A stretch of 64,000 bases of DNA from Verrucomicrobiota bacterium (GTDB taxonomy: Bacteria > Verrucomicrobiota > Verrucomicrobiia > Opitutales > Opitutaceae): assembly GCA_019136515.1 (NCBI GenBank), contig JAGVUB010000183.1, forward strand, positions 62,001 to 126,000, written 5' to 3'. Positions 18,177-28,026 of the stretch are shown here, piece after piece; positions within the stretch are counted from its first letter, which is position 1, and each line of letters begins with the position of its first letter. Below the pieces are notes generated by a model. The model was given only the letters and a program-made list of their open reading frames with translations. It searched no databases and was not told the DNA's origin. A program made the position numbers and the translations under genes.

Positions 18177-18255
18177 CACGCGGAGGCGCGGAGACCGCAG
18201 AGGGTTCGAACAAGCGGAAGGGGTTGTTTCTCCGCGCCCTCCGCGGCTCCGCGTG
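18177..18255. repeat. Short element with inverted ends
   Basis: CACGCGGAGGCGCGGAG (18177-18193) is matched by CTCCGCGGCTCCGCGTG (18239-18255), an inverted pair with one mismatch enclosing about 45 bp. Only one copy was noticed in the window. Confidence 0.5.
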
Positions 18256-18528
18256 CCACTACTCTGGAGTTCTCTCCCAGCCGGCTCGCGTGATCGAGGC
18301 AAACATCCCCGAAAAACGAGGGTTCGCGGAGATAGTATTGCGGAGGTCCACGGACGTGGCCCCTCCGGATCGGTGTTCATCGGTGTGGATCTGTGGCGAA
18401 CCCATCCCCTTCGCGACGCCGCGCGTCGCCCCGCCAGCCCTCCGCATCAGCGTCCATCTGCGCGCATCTGCGGTTCCCTCCCTTCCGGCCGGCGCACATG
18501 GACGCACTCCGGCCTTCGGTCACCCGCT

Positions 18529-21066
18529 TCAGGCCTTGGCCGGGCGCTTCTGCCGCCAGCGCCGCACGCCGACGAACCCCAGCGTCGCCACCCCGAGCAG
18601 CGCCGCGTACGTCGCCGGTTCCGGTACGCTCTCGTAGGTCAACGTCAGGCTGTTGTTGCTCGCAATTCCGACGAAGAAGTTGCCGTGATCCTGGTCGAAC
18701 ACGTTGCTGAAGTTCGTCAGGTCGATCTGGAAATCCCCGGCCTCGAAGCCCGTGATTCCGCCCGACGCCGTCAGCAGCGTCCACGTGTACGACTTGTACT
18801 GCGTCGGGCTCCAGGTCCCGTCGAAGTTCGCGATCGCGCCGGCCAGCGAGCCGCTGAGCCCGAGCACCTCGAGCGTGAAGCCGTCCGTGCTCAGATTGGA
18901 AAGATTCAGCCCCCCGTTGATCACCAGCGTGTCGTACGCGGTCCCGGCCGCGCCGAGGGTGTTGTTCACCTGCCACGCGTAGGAGGCGCCATCGTACCAC
19001 GTCTGGCTCCCAGTCGTCAGCGTGCCGATGCTCGCCGTGCCATCCAGCGCGAACGCGCCGGGCGCCAGCTCGCCGCGCACCGCCACCGTGCCGTTCACCG
19101 TGCCCGTGCCCGCCAGCGTGCCCGCCGTGCCCACCGTCACCGCCGAGCCCGAAGCCAGACTGCCGTTCACCGCCAGCGTGCCGCCCGAAATCGTCGTCGC
19201 GCCCGTGTAGGTGTTGGCCGCCCCCAGTGTGAGGATACCCGCGCCGCTCTTGGTCAGGCCGCCGGTCCCCGTCACCTGACTCGTGATCGTGAGGTCGCTG
19301 CCGCGCGTGGTGTCGCGCGCCACGCTCACCGTGGTGCCCGCGTTGGCGAGCGCGAGCGAGCCGCCCGTGATCAACGAGGTCTGGTGCGCGCTGTTCGTGT
19401 TCGCCGTGATCGCGCCGGAGGGGCTCACCGTCTGCCCGTCGGCGATGCGGACCTGACCACCGTTGAGCGTGAGCGAGCCCATGGTGGTGCTCTTCCCCAC
19501 ATTGAGGATTCCGTCGGAATTGATCGTCACCGCCGAGTTGGGCGAAATCTGATTCTCGTAGCTGCTGCCCCTGGGCTCGCTGCTGCCCCAGATCCTCACC
19601 GCCACGGTGCCCGCATCCGCCGAGTCTGCGGAGCCCTTGCCGATCGTGAGCGGACCATTGATCCCGTAGTATCCCGGCGTGAACGGGCCCACGACCAGTT
19701 CGAGCACACCGGCGTTCACCTTGGTCTCACCAGTGTACCGCGTGACATAACCATAGAGGGTCAGGGTGCCAGTGCCGTTTTTCACCAACCCGCCCTTGTC
19801 GCCCACCACGCCGAGATTGGCGTTGAACCAAGTGTTGCCCGACCCATCGACCGTCAGGGTGTTGGCGCCCAACGTCACCGTACGGGCCGCAACGTATTCG
19901 GAGTTGATGAAAAGCGTGCTATTCGCCGTGCCAGAGTAGATCGTGGCGTCGGACCCTAGGCTGAGATTACCTTGCCAAGTATTGTTGCCGTTCACGCTCC
20001 GCAGCGCGCCCAAGCCGCCACCGTTGCCGTTGAGCTCCAGCGTCCCGGTGTTCGCCAGCGTCACCCCGCCCGACAACTCGAGCGTCGCGCCGTTGGTCAC
20101 GGTCGTGGAGCTGGACCCACCGAGCGCCCCCGCGCTGCGCGCGGAAAGGACACCGGCATCGATCTTCGTAACGCCCGTGTAAGTGTTGGCTCCGCTGAGG
20201 ATCACCGTTCCTGCCGAATTCTTGGTCAGACCGTTCGAGCCGCCGAGCCCGGCGCTAACGGTGCCGCTCTGCATATCGTAAGAGGAACCGGTGAGCAGGC
20301 CGGTCGTACCGCCCGTGATGCTCCCGCCGGTCAGCTTCACCGTACCCACCATGTCGGTATAGTTTCCGATCGAGAACGTGCCGCCGGAATTGACCGTGAC
20401 CGCGCTCGCGTCGTCTAGGCGGTCATTGGCGCCCAACGTCAAAGTGGCGCCGTTGGTGGCGCCACCGATCGTGTAGGCGCTCGAACTCATCGTGCCGTTC
20501 ACATTCAGGGTGCCGGCGGAGACGGTAGTCGCACCCGTGTACGTGTTGTTTCCGGAAAGCGTGAGCGTGCCGGAGCCCGCCTTGGTCAGGCCATTCGTTC
20601 CGGCAAGTACCGAGCTGATGGTTACGGAATCGGTCGCCGCTCCTGTTTCCACCGTGATCGTCGGCACCGCGCCGGCGGACCCCGCTAGGGTGAACGTGTA
20701 GCTCCGATACCAGGGATTCTGGATCAGGTAGTCCTTCGTGAGGAACCGCAGGCTGTTGACAGTGATATCCGATCCCAGCGTGACAGTCCCGGCGGTGCCG
20801 CCGAACACCGCCGTGTCGTCGGCATTGTTGGTGTTGGACCAAGCCGTCAACGTCCCGGCATCAGTCCCCTCGCGCCAACGAAGTTGGTTATTCTGCGTGC
20901 TCGTATTCCACGTCCCGGTGCCACCGGTGCCCATCGTGCCTCGGTTTTGATCCCAGAAAAAATCCACCGCCCCGGCGGTCGAAGCGGCAACGAGACTGGC
21001 GAGCACGGCAGACCGCAGGAACAGCGGCAGCGGCGAGAGCGGGAGGCGAGGAGAAGTCGAGTGCAT
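18529..21066 (-). CDS. PEP-CTERM autotransporter-repeat surface protein, copy 1
   Basis: An 845-residue exported protein. The ATG at 21066 opens a signal peptide (MHSTSPRLPLSPLPLFLRS, ending near STAGA). The body is made of passenger-type beta repeats of the pattern GLTKxGxGTLTLSGxNTYTGATTVSAGTLNVNG, found in autotransporter-associated beta strands. The last 30 residues are VPEPATYAALLG, a hydrophobic helix and RRWRQKR: a PEP-CTERM sorting signal cleaved by an exosortase, linked in many bacteria to exopolysaccharide production. No exosortase gene lies in this window. A paralogue with a nearly identical C-terminus lies at 22470-24275, and both have the same 5' leader. No clear ribosome site precedes the start. 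Confidence 0.92.
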   Translation of the reverse strand: MHSTSPRLPLSPLPLFLRSAVLASLVAASTAGAVDFFWDQNRGTMGTGGTGTWNTSTQNNQLRWREGTDAGTLTAWSNTNNADDTAVFGGTAGTVTLGSDITVNSLRFLTKDYLIQNPWYRSYTFTLAGSAGAVPTITVETGAATDSVTISSVLAGTNGLTKAGSGTLTLSGNNTYTGATTVSAGTLNVNGTMSSSAYTIGGATNGATLTLGANDRLDDASAVTVNSGGTFSIGNYTDMVGTVKLTGGSITGGTTGLLTGSSYDMQSGTVSAGLGGSNGLTKNSAGTVILSGANTYTGVTKIDAGVLSARSAGALGGSSSTTVTNGATLELSGGVTLANTGTLELNGNGGGLGALRSVNGNNTWQGNLSLGSDATIYSGTANSTLFINSEYVAARTVTLGANTLTVDGSGNTWFNANLGVVGDKGGLVKNGTGTLTLYGYVTRYTGETKVNAGVLELVVGPFTPGYYGINGPLTIGKGSADSADAGTVAVRIWGSSEPRGSSYENQISPNSAVTINSDGILNVGKSTTMGSLTLNGGQVRIADGQTVSPSGAITANTNSAHQTSLITGGSLALANAGTTVSVARDTTRGSDLTITSQVTGTGGLTKSGAGILTLGAANTYTGATTISGGTLAVNGSLASGSAVTVGTAGTLAGTGTVNGTVAVRGELAPGAFALDGTASIGTLTTGSQTWYDGASYAWQVNNTLGAAGTAYDTLVINGGLNLSNLSTDGFTLEVLGLSGSLAGAIANFDGTWSPTQYKSYTWTLLTASGGITGFEAGDFQIDLTNFSNVFDQDHGNFFVGIASNNSLTLTYESVPEPATYAALLGVATLGFVGVRRWRQKRPAKA

Positions 21067-21197
21067 GGGCCGGAGTGACAACGCCCCGCATAGCCGTGAC
21101 CGGACGGGCACCGCATTCTGCGCTGCTCGACTAAACTGTCACCGTGTGGGGCGATGACCCCGCCAGAAACATAGGGAACTTTCCCGATGGCAAGCCC
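21067..21197 (-). promoter_or_regulatory. Conserved leader upstream of PEP-CTERM gene, copy 1
   Basis: About 130 bp directly upstream of the start match, by eye at roughly 80 percent, the leader of the second PEP-CTERM gene (24276-24405). In sense direction both contain a small GGG/CCC hairpin, CCCTATGTT, a GGGGTCATCGCCCC hairpin, CACACG, CGCAGAA, GTCCGGTCACGGCT and CACTCCGGCC just before the ATG. It is probably a shared promoter and structured 5' untranslated region. It does not match any riboswitch class I can name. Confidence 0.6.
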
Positions 21198-21578
21198 GTA
21201 GCAGCAAACGCCAACTACAACCGAATGGGAACCTAGGGTCAAAACCCCATCGAGACACAGGATCCAGCCCGAGATCGCGCGATGCCCTCCGGACTCGTCC
21301 GCAGGAAATCACTGGGGGGGCCCCCACCACGGCGACAGCGCGGAAGCGATCCGCGTGCACCGGCGTCCATCTGCGGCTCCACCTTCCCGAGCCGTTGAGC
21401 CACAGCTTCAGGATCGAACGCCTTGGGGGATATCGCCACGAAGCACGATCGGCGCAGCTCGGTGATCATCTGTGGCCACACCTCTCCGCGGGCCCGTCTG
21501 GCGCCCCACGCCTCCGCCTACCCTCCGGCCCTCGACCCTCGTCGCTCGACCCTCGACTCCCGCAGGCTTCGCCGCGCC
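21198..21578. other. Intergenic stretch without a recognisable gene
   Basis: This stretch lies between the copy 1 leader and the stop of the zinc-ribbon gene. It contains one short degenerate repeat (GTCCATCTGCGGCTCCACC, near 21364) and nothing protein-like on either strand. Confidence 0.45.
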
Positions 21579-22286
21579 TCAGCCTTCCCAATAGACGATC
21601 CGGCCGCAGTTGTCGCAGTACACGATCTTCGCGCCGGTGCGCGCATCGGTCTGCACGCCGTTGGAAACCTTGAGGTGGCAGCCAAAGCACTTCTGGTCGC
21701 GCATCGGCACGCACACCGGCAGCGGCGTGCGCTTGGCGATCCGCACGTACGCCTCCAACGCGGGCGGCGGGACCTCGGTCCGCGCCTGCTCCAGCTCCGC
21801 CTGGGTTTCGGCGAGCTGTCCGCGCATCGTCGCGGCCTTCTCCTCGAGCAAACGGATACGCCCCTCGTGCGCGGCGACCGCGCCGGCCACGGTGGCCTCC
21901 GCCTCCTTCAGGCGTTTCTTCGCCTCGTCGATGGCGTACATCGCCTCGAGTTCCTTCTCCTCGAGCGCGCCGATCTGGGCCTGCGCGGTCTCGATCTGGT
22001 GGCCGAGCGCCTGGTACTCGTCGTTCTTGCGCACCTCGAGTTGCTGCGTCTTGAACCGCGCCACCGCCTGCTCGGCCGCGCCAATCTCGGTCTCCAGCGC
22101 CTTGCGCTTCGCCTCGGCCTCGCGCAACGCCAGCTTGGCGGACTCCAGCCCCGCCTTCTCCTCCTCGATCTTCCGCCGCACTGCCGCGATCTCCTCGGGC
22201 ACGTGCTTGATCTGCGTCTCCAGCGACAACCGCCGCTGGTCACGATCCTGGAACACGAGCAGTTTCTCGAGCGCGGGTGAAAGCAT
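21579..22286 (-). CDS. Coiled-coil protein with C-terminal C4 zinc ribbon (DUF164-type)
   Basis: This 235-residue cytoplasmic protein has a long helical coiled coil over residues 5-165, rich in Glu, Ala and Lys. A zinc ribbon follows at the C-terminus with CFGC and, 19 residues after its second Cys, CDNC, ending GRIVYWEG. The layout is that of the C4-type zinc-ribbon family (Pfam zf-RING_7/DUF164), whose members bind nucleic acid or act as adaptors; the role here is not known. The ATG at 22286 was preferred over a TTG further out because the family begins with the LEKLLVFQDRD segment. It sits between the two PEP-CTERM paralogues on the same strand, but their leaders suggest separate promoters. 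Confidence 0.85.
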   Translation of the reverse strand: MLSPALEKLLVFQDRDQRRLSLETQIKHVPEEIAAVRRKIEEEKAGLESAKLALREAEAKRKALETEIGAAEQAVARFKTQQLEVRKNDEYQALGHQIETAQAQIGALEEKELEAMYAIDEAKKRLKEAEATVAGAVAAHEGRIRLLEEKAATMRGQLAETQAELEQARTEVPPPALEAYVRIAKRTPLPVCVPMRDQKCFGCHLKVSNGVQTDARTGAKIVYCDNCGRIVYWEG

Positions 22287-22469
22287 GGCCGCGGTGATGC
22301 CCGACGCCGAAAACCCGGTCAATCCCGCAGCCGCGCAATCACCGCAAAGTCTGCGTCGATCTCTGCGCGGTCACCCCGACGACGCGACAGTAGCCCCGGC
22401 GTGGTCTCCCTCTGCTCGGATACCACTGCTTGCCGCCGCGAAATCAGCCAAGGATTTCGCCGGCGCGGT

Positions 22470-24275
22470 TCAGACCTTGGCTGCGCGCCGCTGCCGCCAG
22501 CGCCGCACGCCGACAAATCCCAGCGTCGCCGCGCCAAGCAGCGCCGCGTACGTCGCCGGCTCCGGCACGCTCTCGTAGGTCAGCGTCAGGCTGTTGTTGC
22601 CCGCGATCCCCACGAAGAAGTTGCCGTGATCCCGGTCGTACACGTTGGTGAAGCCCGTCAGGTCGATCTGGAAATCCCCGGCCTCGAAGCCCGTGATCCC
22701 GCCCGACGCCGTCAGCAACGTCCACGTGTACGACTTGTACTGCGTCGGACTCCAGGTCCCGTCGAAGTTCGCGATCGTGCCGGCCAACGAGCCGCTGAGC
22801 CCGAGCACCTCGAGCGTGAAGCCGCCAGTCTGCCCGCCCGTGGTCAGCGTGCCGATGCTCGCCGTGCCATTCAGCGCGAAGGCGCCGGGCGCCAGCTCGC
22901 CGCGCACCGCCACCGTGCCGTTCACCGTGCCCGTGCCCGCCAGCGTGCCATCGGCGCCAACCGTGGTCCCCTGCGACGGCGGCGTGACGCCGCTATAGAG
23001 CGCACCGTTCACCACCAGCGTGCCGCCCGAAATCGTCGTCGCACCCCGATAGTTATTGAGACCGGAAAGGATGACCGTGCCCGTGGTGGATTTCGTGAGC
23101 ACCACTCCGGTACCACCGCTGAGCCCCGCGCTCACGGTGCCGCTCTGCATATCATAGGTGGATCCAGTGAGCTGGCCCGTCGTCCCGCCCGTAATGCTGC
23201 CGCCGGTCAGCTTCACCAAACCCACCGTGTCGGTGTAGTTCCCGATGGCGAGTGTGCCGCCACTGACCGTCACCGCACTCGCGTCGGCCAAGCGATGGTT
23301 GGCGCCCAACGCCATCGTGCCGCCCTCGATGTTGACCACGGTCGAGGCCAGAGTGCCGTTCACATTCAGGGTGCCTGCAGTAACGGTAGTCGCGCCGCTG
23401 TAGGTGTTGTTCCCGTTGAGATCCACGGTCCCGGCAGTGGTCTTGGTCAGGCCGGCCGTGCCGCCCAGGATCGCGCCCACCGTGCCTTGTTGTGCGGTGA
23501 CGCCGTTTGTCGCCGTGAGCACGCCCGTGCTGCCCGAGATGGTTCCCGAGGTCAGCGTCACCGAGGCGACTTCCTCGTTGAAGGTGCCGAGCGCGAACGT
23601 ACCCCCGTTGACGTTGAGAGTGCTCGCGCCGTCCAACTGTTCAGAACTGCCCAGCTGGAGTGTACCGGCATCGACGCGCGTCGAACCGGTGTAGGTGTTG
23701 GTTCCGGTGTAGTTCTGGGTGCTCCCGCTCGGGAGCGTGAACGAGGGAGTGCCCATCACCAGCGTGCCCGCGCCGGCCTTGATCAGGCCCGCCGTGCCGT
23801 CGATCCGCAGATCGAGGGTGGCCGTGGCCCCGGCGGCGACCGTGACGGTCGGATCGACACCGCTCAGAGTAATGAAAGTACGAATGCTACCGTTAACCCG
23901 CTCGCCCAAGGTGTAGCCACCGACAAGAAAGTTCAGACCGTTGACGCGAACATCGGCGACGCTGCCATCCTCGTACGGCCGCACCGTGCCAGCCGTGCCG
24001 CCGAACACCGCCGTGTCCAGCGAGTGGTCCCCGGCGGCCCAGACCCCGAGCGTGCCGGTGTCGCTCCCGGTCCGCCACCGGTTGGTCGCGGCGATGTCCC
24101 AATAGTTGTTGTAGTGGGTCTGGGTGTCGTTGCCGGTGCCGGTGCCCGCGCCATTCGCATCCCAATAGTAGTCCACCGCCCCGGCGGTCAGAGCGGAGAA
24201 CAGGCTGGCAAGCACGACGGACCGCCGGAGCAGCGGCCGCGACGAAAGCGGGAGGGAGGCAGAGATCGAGTTCAT
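22470..24275 (-). CDS. PEP-CTERM autotransporter-repeat surface protein, copy 2
   Basis: A 601-residue exported protein paralogous to the one at 18529-21066. It has a signal peptide (from MNSISASLPLSS, ending near LTAGA), a shorter run of passenger beta repeats (GLTKTTAGTVDLNGNNTYSGATTVTAGTLNVNG), and a PEP-CTERM tail VPEPATYAALLG plus helix plus RRWRQRR. About 85 residues before the tail are almost identical in the two paralogues, down to the DNA level, so they share a recent duplication or gene conversion. The copies differ mainly in the number of beta repeats. The same conserved leader lies upstream. Confidence 0.92.
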   Translation of the reverse strand: MNSISASLPLSSRPLLRRSVVLASLFSALTAGAVDYYWDANGAGTGTGNDTQTHYNNYWDIAATNRWRTGSDTGTLGVWAAGDHSLDTAVFGGTAGTVRPYEDGSVADVRVNGLNFLVGGYTLGERVNGSIRTFITLSGVDPTVTVAAGATATLDLRIDGTAGLIKAGAGTLVMGTPSFTLPSGSTQNYTGTNTYTGSTRVDAGTLQLGSSEQLDGASTLNVNGGTFALGTFNEEVASVTLTSGTISGSTGVLTATNGVTAQQGTVGAILGGTAGLTKTTAGTVDLNGNNTYSGATTVTAGTLNVNGTLASTVVNIEGGTMALGANHRLADASAVTVSGGTLAIGNYTDTVGLVKLTGGSITGGTTGQLTGSTYDMQSGTVSAGLSGGTGVVLTKSTTGTVILSGLNNYRGATTISGGTLVVNGALYSGVTPPSQGTTVGADGTLAGTGTVNGTVAVRGELAPGAFALNGTASIGTLTTGGQTGGFTLEVLGLSGSLAGTIANFDGTWSPTQYKSYTWTLLTASGGITGFEAGDFQIDLTGFTNVYDRDHGNFFVGIAGNNSLTLTYESVPEPATYAALLGAATLGFVGVRRWRQRRAAKV

Positions 24276-24405
24276 GGCCGGAGTGCCAGCGCCCCGCGCA
24301 GCCGTGACCGGACAGGCGCCGCGTTCTGCGTTGCCCGCCTGAAAGATCATCGTGTGGGGCGATGACCCCGCGAGCAACATAGGGTATTTCCCCGTCAGCA
24401 AGCCC
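24276..24405 (-). promoter_or_regulatory. Conserved leader upstream of PEP-CTERM gene, copy 2
   Basis: Counterpart of 21067-21197. In sense direction it reads GGGGAAATACCC, CTATGTT, GCGGGGTCATCGCCCC, CACACGATGA, CGCAGAA, CTGTCCGGTCACGGCT and CACTCCGGCC next to the ATG. The first stem differs from copy 1 but still pairs. Confidence 0.6.
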
Positions 24406-24598
24406 AGAAATCAATTATGGGTCGGAGATCGAATACGCACCCGGGGATTACACCCCAGATTGGCCGGGCGATGGAAACGGGGCGGGCACCACCACCCGCA
24501 ACAGCGGCAGCCGCCAGGCCGGCATCTCGCGGGCCCGGCGTGCCAAGGGCGCCCGCCCCAGCCTTGCCCCCGCGCCACCCGGCCGCATCATGCCGCCC

Positions 24599-26227
24599 AT
24601 GTACCGAATCATCGGCGGCGACGGCCGCGAGTACGGCCCGGTGTCGGCCGCCCAGATCACGCAATGGCTCGCCCAGAACCGCGCCAACGGCGACACACGG
24701 ATCAAGCCCGAGGGCGCCGCCGACTGGACCACGCTGGCCGCCCTGCCCGAGTTCGCCGCCGCCTTCGCCAGCCCGGTCTCGCCCCCACCACTGCCCGGCG
24801 AAGGCGCCGTGCCGCCCCCGGCCACCACCACCGCCCCCGCGGAGGCCGCCGCGTCACCGGTCGGCGGATTCGCCGCCACCCCCGCGACCGCTCCGCTGGA
24901 GGCTGCGCGGGCCTGCCTCGATCGCCCCTTCCGATTGAGCGTCATGGACACGCTCAGCCGCGGCTGGGACATCCTCGCGAGCCGTTTTTGGCTGGTCGCG
25001 GGGGCCACCACGGTGGCGCTCCTCACCAGCATGGTCGCCGGCATGCTGCCGATCGTCGGCATCGCCGCCTCCATCCTGCTCACCCAAGTCTTCTATGCCG
25101 GCATCTACTGGCTGATGCTGCGGGTCTCCCGTGGTGAATCCGCCGAGTTCGCCGACGTCTTCGGCGGCTTCTCGCGCTCGTTCGCGCAACTGATGCTCCT
25201 GTCGCTGACGGTGTTTTGTTGCACCCTCGTGCTCGCCGTGCTCGCGATGGGCCCTCTGCTCTGGGCGCTGTACCGCGCCGGGGTGTTCGCCGGCGCCGAA
25301 CCCGATCCGACACAAATGGTCGGGCCGCTGCTCGTCCTGCCGGTGCTCATGCTCCCGCTGCTCTACCTCTCGATCGGCTGGCTGTTCGCGCCGCTGCTGG
25401 TGATCGACCGCGGCATGGGCTTCTGGGAGGCGATGGAGACCAGCCGCCGCATGATCAACAAACGCTGGTTCCGGATGTTCTTCCTCTATCTGGCCTTCAT
25501 CCCGCTGATGATCGCCGGGCTGCTCTGCTTCATCGTCGGCGACCGATCCGCGCGCCTGACCTCCCGACGGCCGCCCGCCGCCCTCGGGATACCGGCCTTC
25601 CCGTCCTCACCGCCTCGCTACAACGCCGCCCCGCGGCAGGCCCTGCCGATCGTGCGGCGCGAAACAGGTTCACGCCGGCGCGAAGCCGCCCTCCTGCGCT
25701 GGGGACTCGTGCCGGCCTGGTCGCCCACCTCGGCCGCCGCCTCCCCCCTGATCAACGCCCGCGCCGAATCCGCGGCCGAGAAACCGGCCTTTCGCGACGC
25801 CTTCCGCCACCGTCGCTGCGCCGTGCCCGCCGACGGCTTCTACGAGTGGCAACGCACCCCCGCCGGGCCGATGCCGTGGCTGTTCGAGCACGCCGCCGGC
25901 GACCTGCTCCTGTTCGCCGGGCTCTGGGAATCCCATGTCGACCCCGAGGCGGATCCGGCCGGGTCGTTCGCCGTGCTCACCACCGCGCCCAACACCCTCG
26001 TCGCCCCGCTCCACGACCGCATGCCCGCCCTGCTCCCCGTCGCCGCCCTCCACGAGTGGCTCGACGCCGCCACGCCGCCCGCGCGCCTGATGCAGCTGCT
26101 CGTCCCCTGCACCGCCGACCGGCTGCGCGCCCGGCCCGTGAATCCACGTCTTAATCACGTCGCGCACGACGATCCCTCCTGTCTCGACGCACCGCCCGAC
26201 CAACAGCTCGACCTCGGCCTCGGCTGA
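24599..26227 (+). CDS. In-frame fusion: GYF-domain membrane protein and SRAP (YedK/HMCES-like) domain lacking its catalytic Cys
   Basis: Residues 1-50 form a GYF_2 domain (MYRIIGGDGREYGPVSA), followed by a Pro/Ala linker and about five membrane segments to about 313, ending LLCFIVG. At about base 25541 the sequence passes in frame into a SRAP domain: RYNAAP, ADGFYEW and LHDRMPALLP are all present. SRAP proteins shield abasic sites in single-stranded DNA through a thiazolidine bond with Cys2 of the mature protein, normally in an N-terminal MCGR. Here that start is missing: after LLCFIVG comes DRSARLTSRR, so the domain lacks Met-Cys-Gly and the membrane protein lacks its end. A deletion that fused two adjacent genes, real or from assembly, is the simplest reading. 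The SRAP part should be unable to form the crosslink. GTN-free start at 24590 is also possible (three residues longer). Confidence 0.75.
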   Translation: MYRIIGGDGREYGPVSAAQITQWLAQNRANGDTRIKPEGAADWTTLAALPEFAAAFASPVSPPPLPGEGAVPPPATTTAPAEAAASPVGGFAATPATAPLEAARACLDRPFRLSVMDTLSRGWDILASRFWLVAGATTVALLTSMVAGMLPIVGIAASILLTQVFYAGIYWLMLRVSRGESAEFADVFGGFSRSFAQLMLLSLTVFCCTLVLAVLAMGPLLWALYRAGVFAGAEPDPTQMVGPLLVLPVLMLPLLYLSIGWLFAPLLVIDRGMGFWEAMETSRRMINKRWFRMFFLYLAFIPLMIAGLLCFIVGDRSARLTSRRPPAALGIPAFPSSPPRYNAAPRQALPIVRRETGSRRREAALLRWGLVPAWSPTSAAASPLINARAESAAEKPAFRDAFRHRRCAVPADGFYEWQRTPAGPMPWLFEHAAGDLLLFAGLWESHVDPEADPAGSFAVLTTAPNTLVAPLHDRMPALLPVAALHEWLDAATPPARLMQLLVPCTADRLRARPVNPRLNHVAHDDPSCLDAPPDQQLDLGLG

Positions 26228-26353
26228 CCCGTCCCGCCGCGCTATCCGCCGCCCGGGCGCCGGCCAACGGGAACCGCTTTCGGTTGTGACTTTCCGCCCG
26301 CTTTGCGGCACCACACACGCACTCGCTCGGCAACCAATCTTCCCGCCCACTCC

Positions 26354-27739
<1,386 letters not shown>

Positions 27740-27801
27740 AGGGAAAACCACGCCGCCGGCCCATTTGCCGGCCCTCCGGAAAAATGTCGGCCAAAGGGTT
27801 C

Positions 27802-27829
27802 TTGACAGGGGTTGGGCCGTTTCTACCGT
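27802..27829 (+). promoter_or_regulatory. Promoter for tRNA-Asp
   Basis: A consensus -35 box TTGACA (27802-27807) and a weaker -10 box TACCGT (27824-27829) are 16 bp apart and lie 20 bp before the tRNA. Confidence 0.6.
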
Positions 27830-27848
27830 CGCGCCTCTCCCGTTCCAC

Positions 27849-27925
27849 GGGGTGGTAGCTCAGCTGGTTAGAGCGTCTGCCTGTCACGCAGAAGGTCGCG
27901 GGTTCGAGTCCCGTCCATCCCGCCA
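27849..27925 (+). tRNA. tRNA-Asp(GTC)
   Basis: The acceptor stem GGGGTGG pairs with CCATCCC (with a G-T pair), followed by G and an encoded CCA. The D arm AGCTCAGCTGGTTAGAGC, the anticodon loop CTGTCAC with anticodon GTC and the T arm GGTTCGAGTCC are all present. The 77-nt length includes CCA. Confidence 0.98.
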
Positions 27926-27929
27926 TTTT

Positions 27930-27958
27930 GAAGGCCGCCGGTTTCCCCGGCGGCCTTC
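27930..27958 (+). terminator. Terminator after tRNA-Asp
   Basis: A 12-bp perfect stem GAAGGCCGCCGG/CCGGCGGCCTTC with a five-base loop starts five bases after the tRNA. The T-run is weak (TCTCGTT). Confidence 0.7.
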
Positions 27959-28026
27959 TCGTTCGCGGGCGCGGGCAACACGCAGGCCGGCCGTGCAAAG
28001 GCGAGCTCAGGCCACGCCCGCCGCAG

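Larger units (their letters stand above)
17706..18528. other. Repeat-rich intergenic region between rnpB and a PEP-CTERM gene
   Basis: No gene is seen in these 820 bases. They hold GTAG- or GTGG-headed hairpins at 17910-17933 (stem CGAAGCCC/GGGCTTCG, loop GTGA), 17941-17964 (stem CACGGGTC/GACCCGTG) and 17996-18020 (stem CGAAAGCC, loop GCCAA). A hairpin around TTCTGCGGTACGGCAGAA lies near 18089. A 79-bp unit with inverted ends is at 18177-18255. Degenerate 10-bp-period strings of the ATCAGCG type lie near 18370-18480. Open frames across these repeats look spurious. Confidence 0.6.

Noticed and set aside
17624-19959. Plus-strand open frames of 337 and 608 codons across rnpB, repeats and the PEP-CTERM gene
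   Set aside because: They run through RNase P RNA and palindromic repeats and opposite a well-supported gene; composition is Arg/Pro-rich.
21067-21197. Known c-di-GMP or cobalamin riboswitch in the PEP-CTERM leader
   Set aside because: The conserved cores of those classes are absent; only generic hairpins are seen, so it is listed as an unassigned leader.
24414-24480. Possible tRNA fragment (GGTCGGAGATCGAATACGC region)
   Set aside because: No acceptor or T-arm pairing could be drawn.
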